A stretch of DNA of 64,000 nucleotides from Salticus scenicus. Its lineage: Eukaryota; Arthropoda; Arachnida; Araneae; Salticidae. Below the pieces are notes generated by a model. That model had not been told where the DNA came from. It ran no database searches and was given only the letters and a program-made list of their open reading frames with translations. Below, one piece after another: positions 1-11,082 of this stretch. The stretch is taken from assembly GCA_963930645.1 (NCBI GenBank), contig OZ005652.1, positions 352,866,602-352,930,601 on the forward strand. Reading direction: 5' to 3'. The stretch's first letter is position 1; each line of letters begins with the position of its first letter. The position numbers and the translations under genes are program-made.

Positions 1-964
1 ACAATGTACGCAGACAAAAATATAAAGGAGCAAAAATACACAAAAATTATTGAAATTGTGTCAAATATTTAGATGTGTCACATACTGAAAATAGCTCAAA
101 ATAAAAATAGTCAATTTTAAAATTCCCATATGCTTATAATTGAGTACAGTGGTATGCTTAAAATTTGGAATTAACTAATGTAAATCCTAGTATACCGAAC
201 ATACATTCTCATTGATGTAATTTTCCACAAACCGGTATGAAACCGCCACGAAATATAGTTCGATAGATTTCAGGGAATAAATTTTTTGATTGAATTCTGT
301 CTCTTTAACTTTGTAGAATGTTTATTAAAGAACTTATTTTAGTTTAACATATTTATAATAGAAGCAAATAAACAGCATAGACGAAATGATCAAGAATTTC
401 TAGTTTATACTTTTTTACACGGTGAAACGATACATTATATTTTGAATCCTCTGTATTTCTAGAAAATCTCGTTTTGACTTTTTAGAGTTAATTCATTAAG
501 TAGAATTATAGTTGCTAAAATTCGTCTCTTGTGTTAGCATTTATTTTCAGAGATTTTAAAATACGTTTGGCATCGATAATGTACAAAAATGCTGTAGAAT
601 TTTAATAGGGTGTATAGAATTCGCTAGCAGAGGGAACTAGAATTAGTAAGGATGACATTGAAATATTTTTAATGAGCCAGTTTTCTAGGTGTCAGTGCAG
701 ATTACTTTTTTCAGGGCATCGGAAAAAAAAAAAAAAACTTAAAATAAAGTAAATATACATACTTTAAAAAGAATTAAGAAGTATTTTAAATTAGTATAGA
801 CAATTCTAAAAATTGGAATTCTAAAAATTTTAATTCATAAATTATGGATTATATAATTCATATATATTAGATTAATAACACTGAAAGTATTGTATAATAA
901 ACACAAAATAACTTTTAATTCAATTGACAGACATAGTTGTAAATCAAGCTACATTGAATTAATA
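1..964. other. AT-rich DNA without genes
   Basis: No reading frame, RNA gene or terminal repeat could be supported here. The stretch holds an oligo-A run near 722-736 and otherwise unstructured AT-rich sequence up to the TA target site of the mariner-type element. Confidence 0.6.
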
Positions 965-966
965 TA

Positions 967-1447
967 CAGGGTGAGTTTGACATAATCTGACAAGCGAAAG
1001 GAGCTGATAGAACAGCCCGTAGGGAGCATAAAACACAATAGAAAACCTGTCCTATCTGTAACGTTTCCGAGTTATGGTAGATAGAAGAAAAATCTGTTTT
1101 TTTACATCCCGTCTGAAAACCCCCAAATTTGTGAGCTTTCTGAAAGACTTACACGCAAAATAAGCACATATTTGGAAATAACAGAAAATATCCTATTGGG
1201 TTACACCGTTTACATCAAGATTCCTTAATTTGACGGCGAGCTACAAGGGCTAAAACATTGGCGAAATTTAAAATCGAATTGTCACCAAATTCTTTAACCG
1301 GCGTTTCTGCAAACACCGTTCCAGCTACAATCGGTCAAATTTACCAAAAACATCTCCATTCCACAAGCTTTAGAATGAGCCTACAATAAACAAAATCGGT
1401 GTTATAGTTCAGGAGAAATTTAGCCTTTTGTTTGAAATACATCACAG
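967..1447 (+). repeat. Left long terminal inverted repeat
   Basis: This arm pairs with 3423-3905. The alignment passes through conserved blocks such as GACGGCGAGCTACAAG (near 1232) and CCACAAGCTTTAGAATGAGC (near 1361), and fades after about 1447. It may hold the transposase promoter and transposase-binding sites, as in other long-TIR elements; that role is inferred. Confidence 0.9.
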
Positions 1448-1920
1448 AAAATGGCGTTCGTCGAAATTCGGCAAACTAAACGATAGTGAGTAAATGGAAC
1501 GTATGCAAACTCGTGACTATCTGCCTATGGACTCTTAGTGATATGCAGATGCATTCCAACCTTCCTGAGCGCGCATCCCATTCGCGGGTACAAAAGGCGA
1601 GTCAATATGTAACAGCTCGTCAACTTGTAAGCTTCTTTTACGTTTTATTGCTTTAGCATTTTCTGGACTTTGCCTGAGCTCGGCCGATTCTTTTCACGCT
1701 GCTCTCACATCTACTTGCTCTCTCTTAGTTCATTCTTAGTATGTTTTCCTACATTGGTACGAATTAACCAAGTTGGTTCTTATTCCGTAGCACATATTTT
1801 CTTCTACTTTTGTAAATTAATATTGAAATTTTATCCCTTTTCGTTTACTTTCTGAATTTTATTTTTAACTGAAATCATCATAGGGATCAAAATGTCATAC
1901 TTTCCAACCTGTAAACAGAT

Positions 1921-3116
1921 ATGCCTAGTTTTACAAATGAAGAGTACGCGGATATGCATTTTGTGCATGGATTTTGCCATGGTAACCCTCGGAGGGCCGA
2001 AGAAGAGTACCGTCTACGTTATCCACATCGTCGTGCGCCCAACCGTGCTATATTTGCCGCAATTCATCGAAGGCTTAGGGAGAGTGGGTCGTTCAGTAGA
2101 GTGTACGAAATGTATACTGACCAAACGTCCCCATTTTCTGGGGACAAATGGGGACGCGCGTGTTTTGAAAAGCATTTTTCTAAGTTTAAAAAATTTTTAG
2201 AAACTAAATTATTAATCAATAACACTTTATTTTTAGTCCTTATTTATTAGGAATGAAAAAAAAAAAATTCCGTAATTTAATTATTGTAGCAATTTTTAAT
2301 GCTTCTCTATAATAAAGGTACTTTCATCTGGTCAGCCTAATGAAAGGGGCCATGGTCGCCGCTCTTCCACCGTTGAGGAGTCCGTACTCGACCGAGTGGA
2401 GGAAAATAAAATATGAGTTCCCGCATACTTGCGAGAGAAGGTGGAATCTCCCAAAGTAAAGTGATGAATGTTTTGCACAAAAACCAGTATCATCCATACC
2501 ACTTCTCACCGGTACATGAATTACGCCGCTCAGATTTCCATAAACCGGTAACATTCTACCGCTGGCTTTTAGAGCGAGATATTGAGGAACACCATTTCCT
2601 TAGAACGATACTGTGAACATATGAGTTACTTTTCTCTCAGGATGGCATGTTAAATTTACATAACTGGCATCATTACGCTCAACAAAATCCATTTGTAACA
2701 CGAAACTCATCATTCCAGACGCGATTCAGCTTATTCCAGGATTACTTGATGTCATTATTGTACCCCAACGAGTGGAAATAATTTTTTAACAGGATGGGGC
2801 ACCTGCACATTCTTCCAACGCCGTTCGGGACTTCTTGAATCAGCAGTATCCGCGATGAATTGGTCGCAATGGACCAATTCCTTGGCCACCTAGATCGCCA
2901 GATCTCACTCCATTGGACTTCTATGTTTGGGGTTTCCTGAAGCAAGAAGTTTACCACACAGAAGTTGCCAGTTTGCAAGATTTAAGCAGGCGGCTCGATG
3001 ATGCAATAATAAAACTGAGGGATGAGCTTTCGCTAAGAGCTACTGTGGTTTCCGTTCGTAAGCGAGCAAGGGCATGTATCAGGTGTGGGGGTGACCAATT
3101 TCAGCAGCAGCACTAA
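1921..3116 (+). pseudogene. Mariner-clade DDE transposase pseudogene
   Basis: The product would cut and paste the surrounding element by binding its TIRs and cleaving with a DD(34)D catalytic triad. The conceptual protein starts with a helix-turn-helix-like segment (MPSFTNEEYADMHFVHGFCH, at 1921) of the DUF4817 type found at the N-terminus of many arachnid mariner-like transposases. It continues after the inserted MITE with a second helix-turn-helix (ILAREGGISQSKV, about 2423) and then the catalytic core. It ends with the signature PRSPDLTPLDFYVWGFLKQE (about 2890-2950) and a C-terminal tail reaching a stop at 3114-3116. Breaks: the MITE at 2117-2337; a frameshift near 2408; a stop at 2614-2616; the first catalytic Asp of the usual T-D-E motif read as Tyr just after it; about 100 bp missing near 2731; a stop replacing a Gln before the second catalytic block (QDGAPAH, about 2792); and a one-base loss near 2852. 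The family assignment is firm and function is excluded. Confidence 0.92.
2117..2337. mobile_element. MITE nested in the transposase gene (copy 1)
   Basis: A 221 bp insertion flanked by TA (2115-2116 and 2338-2339). Its ends read CTGACCAAACG and ...TCTGGTCAGCC, an imperfect inverted repeat of about 12 bp. A second copy with the same ends and interior lies at 35891-36100, which defines the family independently. Removing it brings the transposase segments back together, so it is later than the host element. There is no coding capacity. TA target and TIR point to mobilisation by a Tc1/mariner-type enzyme. Confidence 0.85.
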
Positions 3117-3422
3117 ATTTCACTTATCCTTTCGAATGCATATGTGCTTTAATCTTAAACGCGAGATACGCCATTTTTTTATTTTTATTTATTTATTTAT
3201 TTATTTTTTTGCATATTCCTTTGTGAAAGACGTGATAAACGTCATATTTCTTTTGTTTCCACTCCATTGTGTTTTTAAACTTAATACAACTGCTACTTTT
3301 CTTGTTTGTCTTTAAAACTTTCTTTTTTGCATCTGACAAAACAGCGGGCTGAAGGCAGACATGAAATCAGGAACGACCATGGCACCCTCGAGTCTCCTTC
3401 TCGACAAACGTCGAGTTCAGTG

Positions 3423-3905
3423 ATGAATGTATTTCAAACAAAAAAGCTAAATTTCTCCTGAACTAGAACACCGATATGGATTATTGTAGGCTCATTCTAA
3501 AGCTTGTGGAATGGAGAAGTGTTTGGTAAATTTGACCGATTGTAGCTTGAATGGTGTTTGCAGAATTGCCGGTTAAAGAATTTGGTGACAATTCGATTTT
3601 AAACTTCGCCAATGTTTTAGCGCTTGTAGCTCGCCGTCAAATTAAGGTTTCCTGATGTAAATGGTGTCACCCGATAGGATTTGTTCTGATCTTTCCAAAT
3701 ATGTACTTATTTTGTGTGTAAGTTTTTCAGAAAGCTCACAAATTTGGTTTTTTTCAGACGTGATTGACAAAAAACAGATTTTTCTTCTATTTACCATATT
3801 TCGGAAACGGTTAAAGATAGGACAGGGTTTCTATGGTGTTTTATGCTCCCCATGGGCTGTTCTATCACCACCTGTCGTTTGGCAGATTATGTCATACTCA
3901 CCCTG
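3423..3905 (-). repeat. Right long terminal inverted repeat
   Basis: Inverse partner of 967-1447; it ends exactly at the TA target duplication at 3906-3907. Confidence 0.9.
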
Positions 3906-3912
3906 TATATAT

Positions 3913-4529
3913 ATATCTCATAAAAAGCAATACTATTGTAATAGTCACCCGTCCAGCAAAAATTCTTACCTTTCTTAAGCAGCCAAAAAAAAAAAAAAAA
4001 AAAAATTGATATCAAATTTCGCCTCTGCTATTGAATCCCGGTCACTCAATGCCTGGCTTAATGAAGATCTGCCAATAACACTACATCTATCTTTCTAATA
4101 AATCCTAATCTTTTTCAACATTCTTTGTTATGTGTGTTAGTTATTTGGCTGCATTATAAAGTTGTAATTTAAAGTATTTTTTCGGCGGGGTGCGTCCCTT
4201 ATGTAGAAGTTTTAATTAATAAAAAATTTAGTTAGTAAAGATTAAAATATTATTACGCTACCCGCCGTAAAAATACTTTAAATTATAACTTTATAATGCA
4301 GCCAAAAAACTAACAGAGATAATAAAGAATGTTGAAAGAGATTAGGATTTATTAGAAAAATAAATGGACTGTTATTGGCAGATCTTTATTAAACTAGGCA
4401 TTGAGTACTTGGGATTCAATAGCGGAGGCGAAATTTGATATCAATCCTTTTTTTTTGTCTGCTTAAGAAAGGTAAGAGTTTTTGCTGTGCGGGGTGACTT
4501 TTACAATAGTATTGCTTTTTATGAGATAT
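3913..4529. mobile_element. Foldback (long inverted-repeat) element
   Basis: Two arms of about 275-280 bp (3913-4194 and 4255-4529) are inverse copies of each other around a 60 bp spacer. Landmarks pair precisely, for example ATATCTCATAAAAAGCAATA at the left end against the inverse at 4510-4529, and CTGCATTATAAAGTT (near 4150) against its inverse near 4290. The arms differ at a modest number of positions. There is no coding capacity. The transcript would form a hairpin about 275 bp long. The left arm starts within 8 bp of the end of the mariner-type element. Confidence 0.88.
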
Positions 4530-4701
4530 CACTTCTTTTTGCAGGTTATGTATGTGTTTTTATAAATATAATACGTAAGCATAAGAAAGGTAAGAGTTTT
4601 TGCTGGGCGGGGTGACTTTTACAATAGTATTGTTTTTTTATGAGATATCACTTCTTTTTGCAGGCTATGTATGTGCTTTTATAATGATAATACGTATGCA
4701 T
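4465..4701. repeat. 118 bp tandem duplication of the foldback outer arm
   Basis: Unit 1 (4465-4582) and unit 2 (4583-4701) both start AAGAAAGGTAAGAGTTTTTG and both end near TAATACGTA(A/T)GCATA. The unit covers the last 65 bp of the right foldback arm plus unique flank, so the duplication happened after the foldback formed. Confidence 0.9.
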
Positions 4702-4825
4702 AATGAATATATTTGTGTAACAGATCAATAAAAATCGTGTGTGTTATGCATAGATGTAAATATAGTGTTACATATTTCTAAATAGTACTAGTTATTTTTA
4801 TGTGATTTCTTTGTAAGAGGTTTAG

Positions 4826-5045
4826 TCACATTTTAAAATGTCAATTCTTCGCATTTCTAGCTTGTTTCCGCGTTAAAAAAGATCCTTCCCCGTTTTAAAC
4901 ACACTTTATCAAAGGAAGTAATGGACTTGACGATGAATTTAACGATTTTATCGTACCTTGACAACTATTTTGACGACCTTGGTGAAAAAACCTTTATTAT
5001 CGATGGACCCATTGTCCAAGCTGTACCTCGATTATTACGGAAGTT
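4826..5045. repeat. Diverged interspersed repeat, related to 38141-38370
   Basis: An ordered series of short matches is shared with 38141-38370: GAGGTTTAGT, GCATTTCTAG.TTGTTT, AAAAGATCC, GTAATGGA.TTG, and TTATTATCGAT. Both are non-coding. The family is not identified. Confidence 0.5.
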
Positions 5046-5153
5046 ACTGTAAAATTCAGGATTAATGGCACTCTATAAAAGGGGTCCCGTTCCGGCAACT
5101 GAGGTGAGTTTCTCGCAAAGACTTTACGGAATAGAAAGTTCTGCTGCACTAAC

Positions 5154-5285
5154 AAGGAAACTCTTTGAAGTGATAATCGCCGATTTTCTTGAAAAAAATT
5201 CTGGCATAAGATTCAATTATGAATAGCATCTTCCCAAAATATTAGCTGCTGAGTCGCAATAGATAAGCTATAAAAAATTATTAAA
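5154..5285. repeat. Left member of a dispersed inverted repeat pair
   Basis: This stretch is inverse-homologous to 6708-6835: AAGGAAAC..., AGTGATAATCGCCGATTT and GCTGCTGAGTCGCAA each reappear inverted with a few changes. It could be two opposed insertions of one repeat or the arms of an older foldback. A TATAAAAG box at about 5076 lies upstream but no coding frame follows it. Confidence 0.65.
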
Positions 5286-5861
5286 AATGCAAGCTTGTCT
5301 GCAATCTTTCCAAAAAAGCGCCTCTTTGGCGACTGCATTCTTCGGAATTTCATTGCAATGAAGATTTAATAGATGTAGATGTTCTTCTTTCTATTTGATA
5401 GCCAAACGATCTCCATAAGCTGTCGAGCACTTGAGAATCCAGAATAGTTAACAAAAACCAGATAATTTACCAGATTGAGACTTACTTAGTCGAAATTCTA
5501 AATAATATTTAATATTTCAATTAAATAAGCTGTGTCAATAACAATTGCAAGAGCATTAACGCCAAGTTTTTAATAACGACATTAAAAAAATATATCATCA
5601 AGACTTTTATATAAATTTAAATAAAATAAAACATTATATATTAAAACACAAAACTGTTTTTTTTTTTAAACTAAAATGAAAGCATTTCGTATCCGAACAC
5701 ATTTTTTTCTTATAAGTCAGATCATTTTATTGAGCAGTACCAACCTTCGACGAACAAGCAACTCAACAGACTATGAATTGCGTGGATCCAGTATCTCATT
5801 ACAGCTACGCAATAAGCAATTGGAGACGATTTATGATTCTACTCTAAATTTCGACCTGTTT

Positions 5862-6274
5862 GTTGATTGGGTTTAACATCGCACTAGTACTGCACTATGG
5901 GCAATTGGCGACGGTTTGCGATGAGCTTCTGAGGATGGTCTGGTGACATCTGCAGGTGATAAATGATTGCATTCTGCGTACAGTCGGTAACAAAAGTGTC
6001 CGAACACTAGCAAAAATTCCTATGCAAAAAAAGTACACTTCATACGGTTTTGTTAAATAAATCCTTATCGAATCATGTTATTACACTGACTAAGAATAGG
6101 AAACCTACTCAACCTCAAATATCTTAAATATTTTAATTTTCATTTATTTATTTGAGTATTAATTTCAATCAACTATTCAAATAATTAAATGTTCAATCAA
6201 ATATTATAATTCATATTGGTCGCCAATTGCCCATTACACAGCACTAGTGCAACGTAAAACGTAGCCAACCAACC
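5862..6274. mobile_element. TIR element of the TTTAACGTCGCACTAGTGC family
   Basis: The left end (5862-5911: GGGTTTAACATCGCACTAGT ... GGGCAATTGGCGAC) is matched inverted at 6216-6274 (GTCGCCAATTGCCCATT ... GCACTAGTGC ... CCAACCAACC). Fragments of the same terminus occur near 6436, 22488-22533 and 35849-35890, so it is an interspersed family. The interior holds CAGTCGGTAACAAAAGTGTC (5980-5999), which resembles the terminus of Tc1-like transposons and suggests a nested remnant. No protein is encoded. Confidence 0.7.
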
Positions 6275-6435
6275 TATAAATCAGATTAGTTTTTAAATCG
6301 TCTGCAAATTTATATAAATGCACATGCCGAGAGCTTCAAACATTAATTTACTCCAGATTATATATAAGCTGGACATAAAACATAACGTCACTTTTTCTAA
6401 ATAGAAATTTCTAGATTTCAGAAAATATCTTGAGT

Positions 6436-6570
6436 GTTGGTGGGCTTTAACGTCGTTCTATAGCTACGCAGTGGGAAATTAAGGACTGCCTTATATTCAC
6501 ACTTACAATTAGAGATGTTCCGGAGACATGACATCTTAATTTTTATCCTCCGCGGAGGAGATGGCTTCCT
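6436..6570 (+). repeat. Terminal fragment of the TTTAACGTCGCACTAGTGC family
   Basis: TTGGTGGGCTTTAACGTCGT is followed by a diverged version of the terminus at 5862 and by a palindromic CCTCCGCGGAGG block (about 6547). There is no partner arm nearby, so it is a solo fragment. Confidence 0.45.
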
Positions 6571-6707
6571 TGCTTTAGTAACCCCTATAGCGATAGAAAA
6601 TACTACCCTCCTATAGTTAAGCTCTTTGGCATCATTTAAGGAAGGTTAATGTGATTTGGCGATGACTTTTTTCGTATTTGGCGTTCAAAACGTAAAGTTT
6701 AATAATT

Positions 6708-6835
6708 TTTTGCGGCTTTCCTGTTGCGATTCAGCAGTTAATTTTTTTACCAGTGAATTAAGTGCAACATAAACTATATTCTGTAATTTTTTGAAGGAAA
6801 TCGGTGATTATCACTTGAAAACGTTTCCTTGTAAG
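6708..6835. repeat. Right member of a dispersed inverted repeat pair
   Basis: Inverse partner of 5154-5285; the core is AAATCGGTGATTATCACTT (about 6798). Two further oppositely oriented repeats (5862-6274 and 6436-6570) lie between the members. Confidence 0.65.
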
Positions 6836-7764
6836 TCTCTACCATTAAATTGCAGACTATTTCTGTACGTTATGACTATGGTATCATTTGTGCCGTGATT
6901 TTTATGTTGTCAGTTGTTATTTAAGCTGCGTTTTCTGGTGAAACTCAAGTTGATACTGGTTTTAACAGACCTGTAATCTTCCGAAATATTCTGCAAATAT
7001 TTTTTTAAACCTCTGCAAGGTTCGTATTTCATTCACAGAAAATTCACGAGCCCCGAGTGCGCAACAGTATGATTGTCTAATGCGCATATATTATGTGAGT
7101 GTGTAATTCTTGGAACCCATGTTTATTAATATGTATTTATATGATGCGTGCGTTTCATATTGACATTCGAATGAATTTGCATTGTATGTATTCCTTTAAA
7201 CTCTACTTAAAGCCACTTATTTCATTTTCAAATCTTGTAAATTCATACTTAAAAATCTGAATCGAATTCACTCGGCTTTCTGATCATTTATTAATTAATG
7301 AGGTTTAAAAAGGTTGAATCGGAAGAATAATTTAGTAAGTAACAGAATGTGAGAACTTTTTCATTATAAAACGGACATGCCATTTTGCACATTTGGCGAT
7401 TGAAGCTCATAATGAGACCAAAACGGTAATTCAGTCTAAGGAATAAAGTATTTCAGATGCTTTTCGCTATTGTAATTCATAAACAATTGTAAAAATTTTG
7501 TCTTTAATACAGCCAAGATCGTAGCCAGATAAAAATTTTAGAGTAGGTTCAATATTTAGTACGTAATATTAAGTGTTTGAAATAAAATATAATCAAAAAA
7601 ATTTTCGACAAATCTGCAAAATATTTCTGAGTATTTAAAGTAATCAAATACTCTTTCCTTAGCTACGACCTTGAGAAAAGCTAAATATTTCAAATTTAAT
7701 TTGGCATTTTATCGCATGGGCCATGAAAGAGTTTTAATACTTCCGCGACCGCAAGTTGGCTAAA
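6836..7764. other. AT-rich DNA without genes
   Basis: Nothing coding or structured could be supported. Short frames are interrupted by frequent stops and no repeat boundary was found. Confidence 0.5.
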
Positions 7765-8320
7765 TGTATTTAAGAAAATACCTTTTCACCTGTTCTGAAC
7801 TATTCTGATAGATTTAAATGTCTAGCTAGTCGGGAAGTCAGTTAAATAAATTTTCTGTTCAATCATATAAAAGCTGACGAAGACAGTACGGACCTGAAAC
7901 AGTTGACTAAAAGCATTAAAAATGTATTGCCACCGTGTTCTAAGCTATACTGTAAGTTTAAAAGGCCTAACTTGTCGGAAAGTTAGTTAAAAATCGATTG
8001 CAAGCTTTGTGCTGGTAACTCTGCCGAAGACAGCAGGAACCCAAAACAGTTGGATAAAAGTATTTTAAAAAATGCATTTTCACCATGTTCTGAACTATTC
8101 TGAAAGTTTCATATGTCTAGCTTGTCGGGACGTTAGTTAAATAATTTTTTTGTTGAATCATATATACGCTGCTGAATGCAGTAGGGACCTGAAACAGTTG
8201 ACTAAAAGTGTTAAAAAATGTACTGTCACCGTGTTCTCAGCTATCCGGAAAGTTTCAAATGTCTAGCTTATCGAGAAGTTAGTTAAAATTCGATTGCAAG
8301 ATTTGTACTGGAAAAACAAA
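7765..8320 (-). repeat. Satellite-like tandem array, about 145 bp unit
   Basis: Four diverged units carry the marker TGTCTAGCTAGTCGGGAAGT or close variants at about 7818, 7961, 8112 and 8259, giving a spacing of 143-151 bp. Alternate units share extra sequence (ATCGATTGCAAG versus TTTTCTGTTGAATCATATA), so the higher-order unit is a dimer of about 290 bp. The same unit, on the opposite strand, fills the interior of the hairpin-bounded element at 17690-18881, and a single unit lies at 9850-9965. Confidence 0.88.
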
Positions 8321-8353
8321 CAAACGAAGAAGAATCAAAGTTACTAACAACAT

Positions 8354-8356
<3 letters not shown>

Positions 8357-8391
<35 letters not shown>

Positions 8392-9379
8392 AAGTTCTAC
8401 ATCATTAAAATTATTAGTTGTGTGTCACCTCCAGCATACATATCAAATGCAGTGTTTAAACGCTATCGTATTTACTGATACACATACATGGATACCTCTT
8501 TATTATAAAAAATGAAAAATGAGTTCAGAAGACCTCAAAACTCATAAAAATGTCAAATTTGAATTTTTTCATGATAATATTTCTCGTATATAATATATGA
8601 CCGGAATTTAATTTTATGTATTATTCCATCATCCGTAATTTTATAAAGTTAACGAATCGCTCTTTTATTTAATCCGCCACATTACTTTTGTTAAAAGTCT
8701 GTTTAGCGCGTCCTTTAAGCATTTATTTATTACGAAATCCAAGTTTATCAACTTTTTTTTTATTAATAAACATGTTGCTTGTAAAAATTTTTTTTTTAAA
8801 AAGCGTCTTTTAATTTATTTCAATCCATTTTTGAAAAAAAAAAAAAAAAGAAAGAAAGAAAGAAAGAAAAATATAAACACAATTTATTACTATTTAATGT
8901 TTTATTAAATGACAAAATTAAATTAATTGAAAACGAGCACTATCTCTTGACGAATTCCCCAAAGTTTTGTGTTAAATACCACAAAATTGAAAATAACTAC
9001 CCTGTAAACTGACCAAAAATTTTTTTGATTGCACAAGGCACTAGTACAGGTCAGAAGGAATGTCCATGCAAATTTTCAGCTCATTAGCTGCAGAACTCTA
9101 GGCTCAGTCGCTGCCAATAATCGCTGTCTTAACAATAACTACTAGAAGAAGAAGGACAAATTTCGAGTTTTCAAAGTTATATAACTCAAGCTCTTTAATT
9201 CAGAACGACTTGCAAATTTGTATGTTTTGTCTTAAGGGTATGTTCAAGGTCTGTGCAAAAAATCATAGGTCGTGGGGATCAGGGAGCTGAGATACAGGTA
9301 GTCGAAATGTTCAAGATGCTATGTCGACATAATATACACTTGTAGTGTTTCACCATTGATTTTCCTACTTTGTAAATTT

Positions 9380-9410
<31 letters not shown>

Positions 9411-9849
9411 GGCTTGGTGGGGCGGAACGCTACCGCGTTTCTTGATATAATATATTAAAATACAAAAATTTTGTCGAAAAGACTTTGTTTTACACGAAAG
9501 CATTTAGATTTTTTTCTGTTATTTAAAACCCAATTAATTGTTGTACATTATTTATAATAAATTTCTTTGTGCTGATATTTCAGTTCACAATTTTAATACA
9601 CTTTCTTAAATTATAGCCATATCATAGAGTGATTTATAACATTTTTATGTTATTTAAATAAACATTTGAAGCCTAATTAAATGTTTATTCGGAAAATAAT
9701 TTACTGTAAAGTATCGTAACTTAAACTCTTTTAAACTATACTAATTCTAAAATATAATTATGTAAATATGCTTTGAAGTTTTGTCTACTTTAATGTACGA
9801 TAGTTATTATACATAATTACCACTTTTTTATTAACTCACTTTCTTGTTT
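8357..9849. other. Gene-free stretch with homopolymers and a less AT-rich block
   Basis: A 33-base A run (8357-8389), an A run followed by (GAAA)n (8835-8868) and a 29-base T run (9382-9410) are present. The block 9000-9300 is less AT-rich and includes TTTTCAGCTCATTAGCTGC, which looks like part of a repeat I cannot name. The T run followed by GGCTTGGTGGGGCGGAACGC (9411-9430) could be the A-tailed 3' end of a minus-strand retroelement. None of it is coding. Confidence 0.4.
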
Positions 9850-9965
9850 GTTTGCCCAGTACAAATCTTGCAATCGATTTTTAACTAACTTCCCGACTAG
9901 CTACACATTTGAAACTTTTAGAGCAGCTCAGAACATGATGACAATACATTCTTTTAATACTTTTA
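9850..9965 (+). repeat. Single copy of the 145 bp satellite-like unit
   Basis: GTACAAATCTTGCAATCGAT, TTTTTAACTAACTTCCCGAC and AGCTCAGAACATGATGA match units inside 17690-18881 in the same orientation. It is an isolated unit about 1.5 kb from the array at 7765-8320. Confidence 0.75.
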
Positions 9966-11082
9966 TTCAATTAATAAATGTTTGAAAATTTCTTATAATT
10001 TCTCTCTTTATTACGCATTGGATCATTTTCTTTCAAGCTGATGGGATAATTCGTGAAAGTATTTTTAAAATGTATTTATTGATACACTGAATTGTCAAGT
10101 TTACACGATTCAACAGAAAATTAAAAAAAAACGTGGTATACAGAAGGTTCTTTTTATATTGTAATTATTTACTAAATACGGTAAAATATTATGATGTGCA
10201 ATACGTTACAATAGAAATTTTCAATATTATGAAAGCTAACAAACGTTTCAAATCAAAACAAATAAAATCTTGAAACGAAATACATAAAACTCCTCTTTAA
10301 ATAGATACATAACTAAATAAAAGCAGTCTTATTTACTTTGATTACATACTACTTTCTTACAGTTCTGTCAATCAGTATTGGTGGAAATCAAATAAAATCC
10401 TTAGCTGAACACAATGAAAGAACATTCCACAAAAGTTTCATAAAATAAACTAACATAACAGCAGTAGTACTCCATTCTCTCCTTTGAAATTTTTTTCATT
10501 TGTTTCCATTATAAGAAATGTTATACAGATGGCCTGGAATGAGGAAATCCTTTTAGTATATTTTATCTTATCCCATTATTAAACCTTACATTTTCCACTG
10601 TGTTTAAATTTTCTTAATGGTACTCTAAATATATGGAAAAAAGAAAAGATTTTTTTTTTCTTTTGTTGAAATCACTCTTTCATTTCATTGAAAAAAAAAA
10701 AAAAATGTTTATTATAACATGCATTTTTTTCCCCCTGAAAAAATAAAATAAAAATAAAAACTTTTTTTCTTTCATGTATATAAATGTTATTTTATTAAAA
10801 AAAGTCTATAGCAAATCGGGATTTTTTTAATTCGATTAAAGAATTGTATGACATTTACTTACGGTTTTTGTGTATACGCATTCATGATTTTATGCTCTGA
10901 TGATATCCATATAAAATGTTTACACGAATGACAAAGACAAAATGGATGCCGTTAGAAAAATAAATTAAAGAATAATGGAAAAGAGTAACATGATTTAGAT
11001 ACCCTTTAAACTTTATTTTTATTGTTAGAAAAATATTGTTAAAAATGCTCTGAAAAACGTGATATCGTTAAATTAGAAAAAA
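9966..11082. other. AT-rich DNA without genes
   Basis: No coding frame, RNA gene or paired repeat was found. Several A and T runs of 10-14 bases occur between 10650 and 10810. Confidence 0.5.

Larger units (their letters stand above)
967..3905 (+). mobile_element. Degenerate Tc1/mariner-superfamily element with very long TIRs
   Basis: The element starts CAGGGTGAGTTTGACATAAT and ends with the inverse of a close variant of this, flanked on both sides by TA (965-966 and 3906-3907), the target duplication of this superfamily. The terminal inverted repeats run for roughly 480 bp (967-1447 and 3423-3905), far longer than the short TIRs of classical mariner, and remain clearly alignable with scattered substitutions and small indels. 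Between them lies a transposase pseudogene on the plus strand (about 1921-3116) interrupted by a 221 bp MITE. The transposase is dead, so the copy is non-autonomous. The divergence between its two TIRs shows it is not recent. Confidence 0.93.

Noticed and set aside
5074..5110. TATAAAAG box as a gene promoter
   Set aside because: No coding frame or conserved element follows, and such boxes arise by chance here.
5676..5876. 66-codon frame with a hydrophobic start resembling a secreted peptide
   Set aside because: The last codons lie in the terminus of an interspersed repeat and no Cys pattern or partner exon is present.
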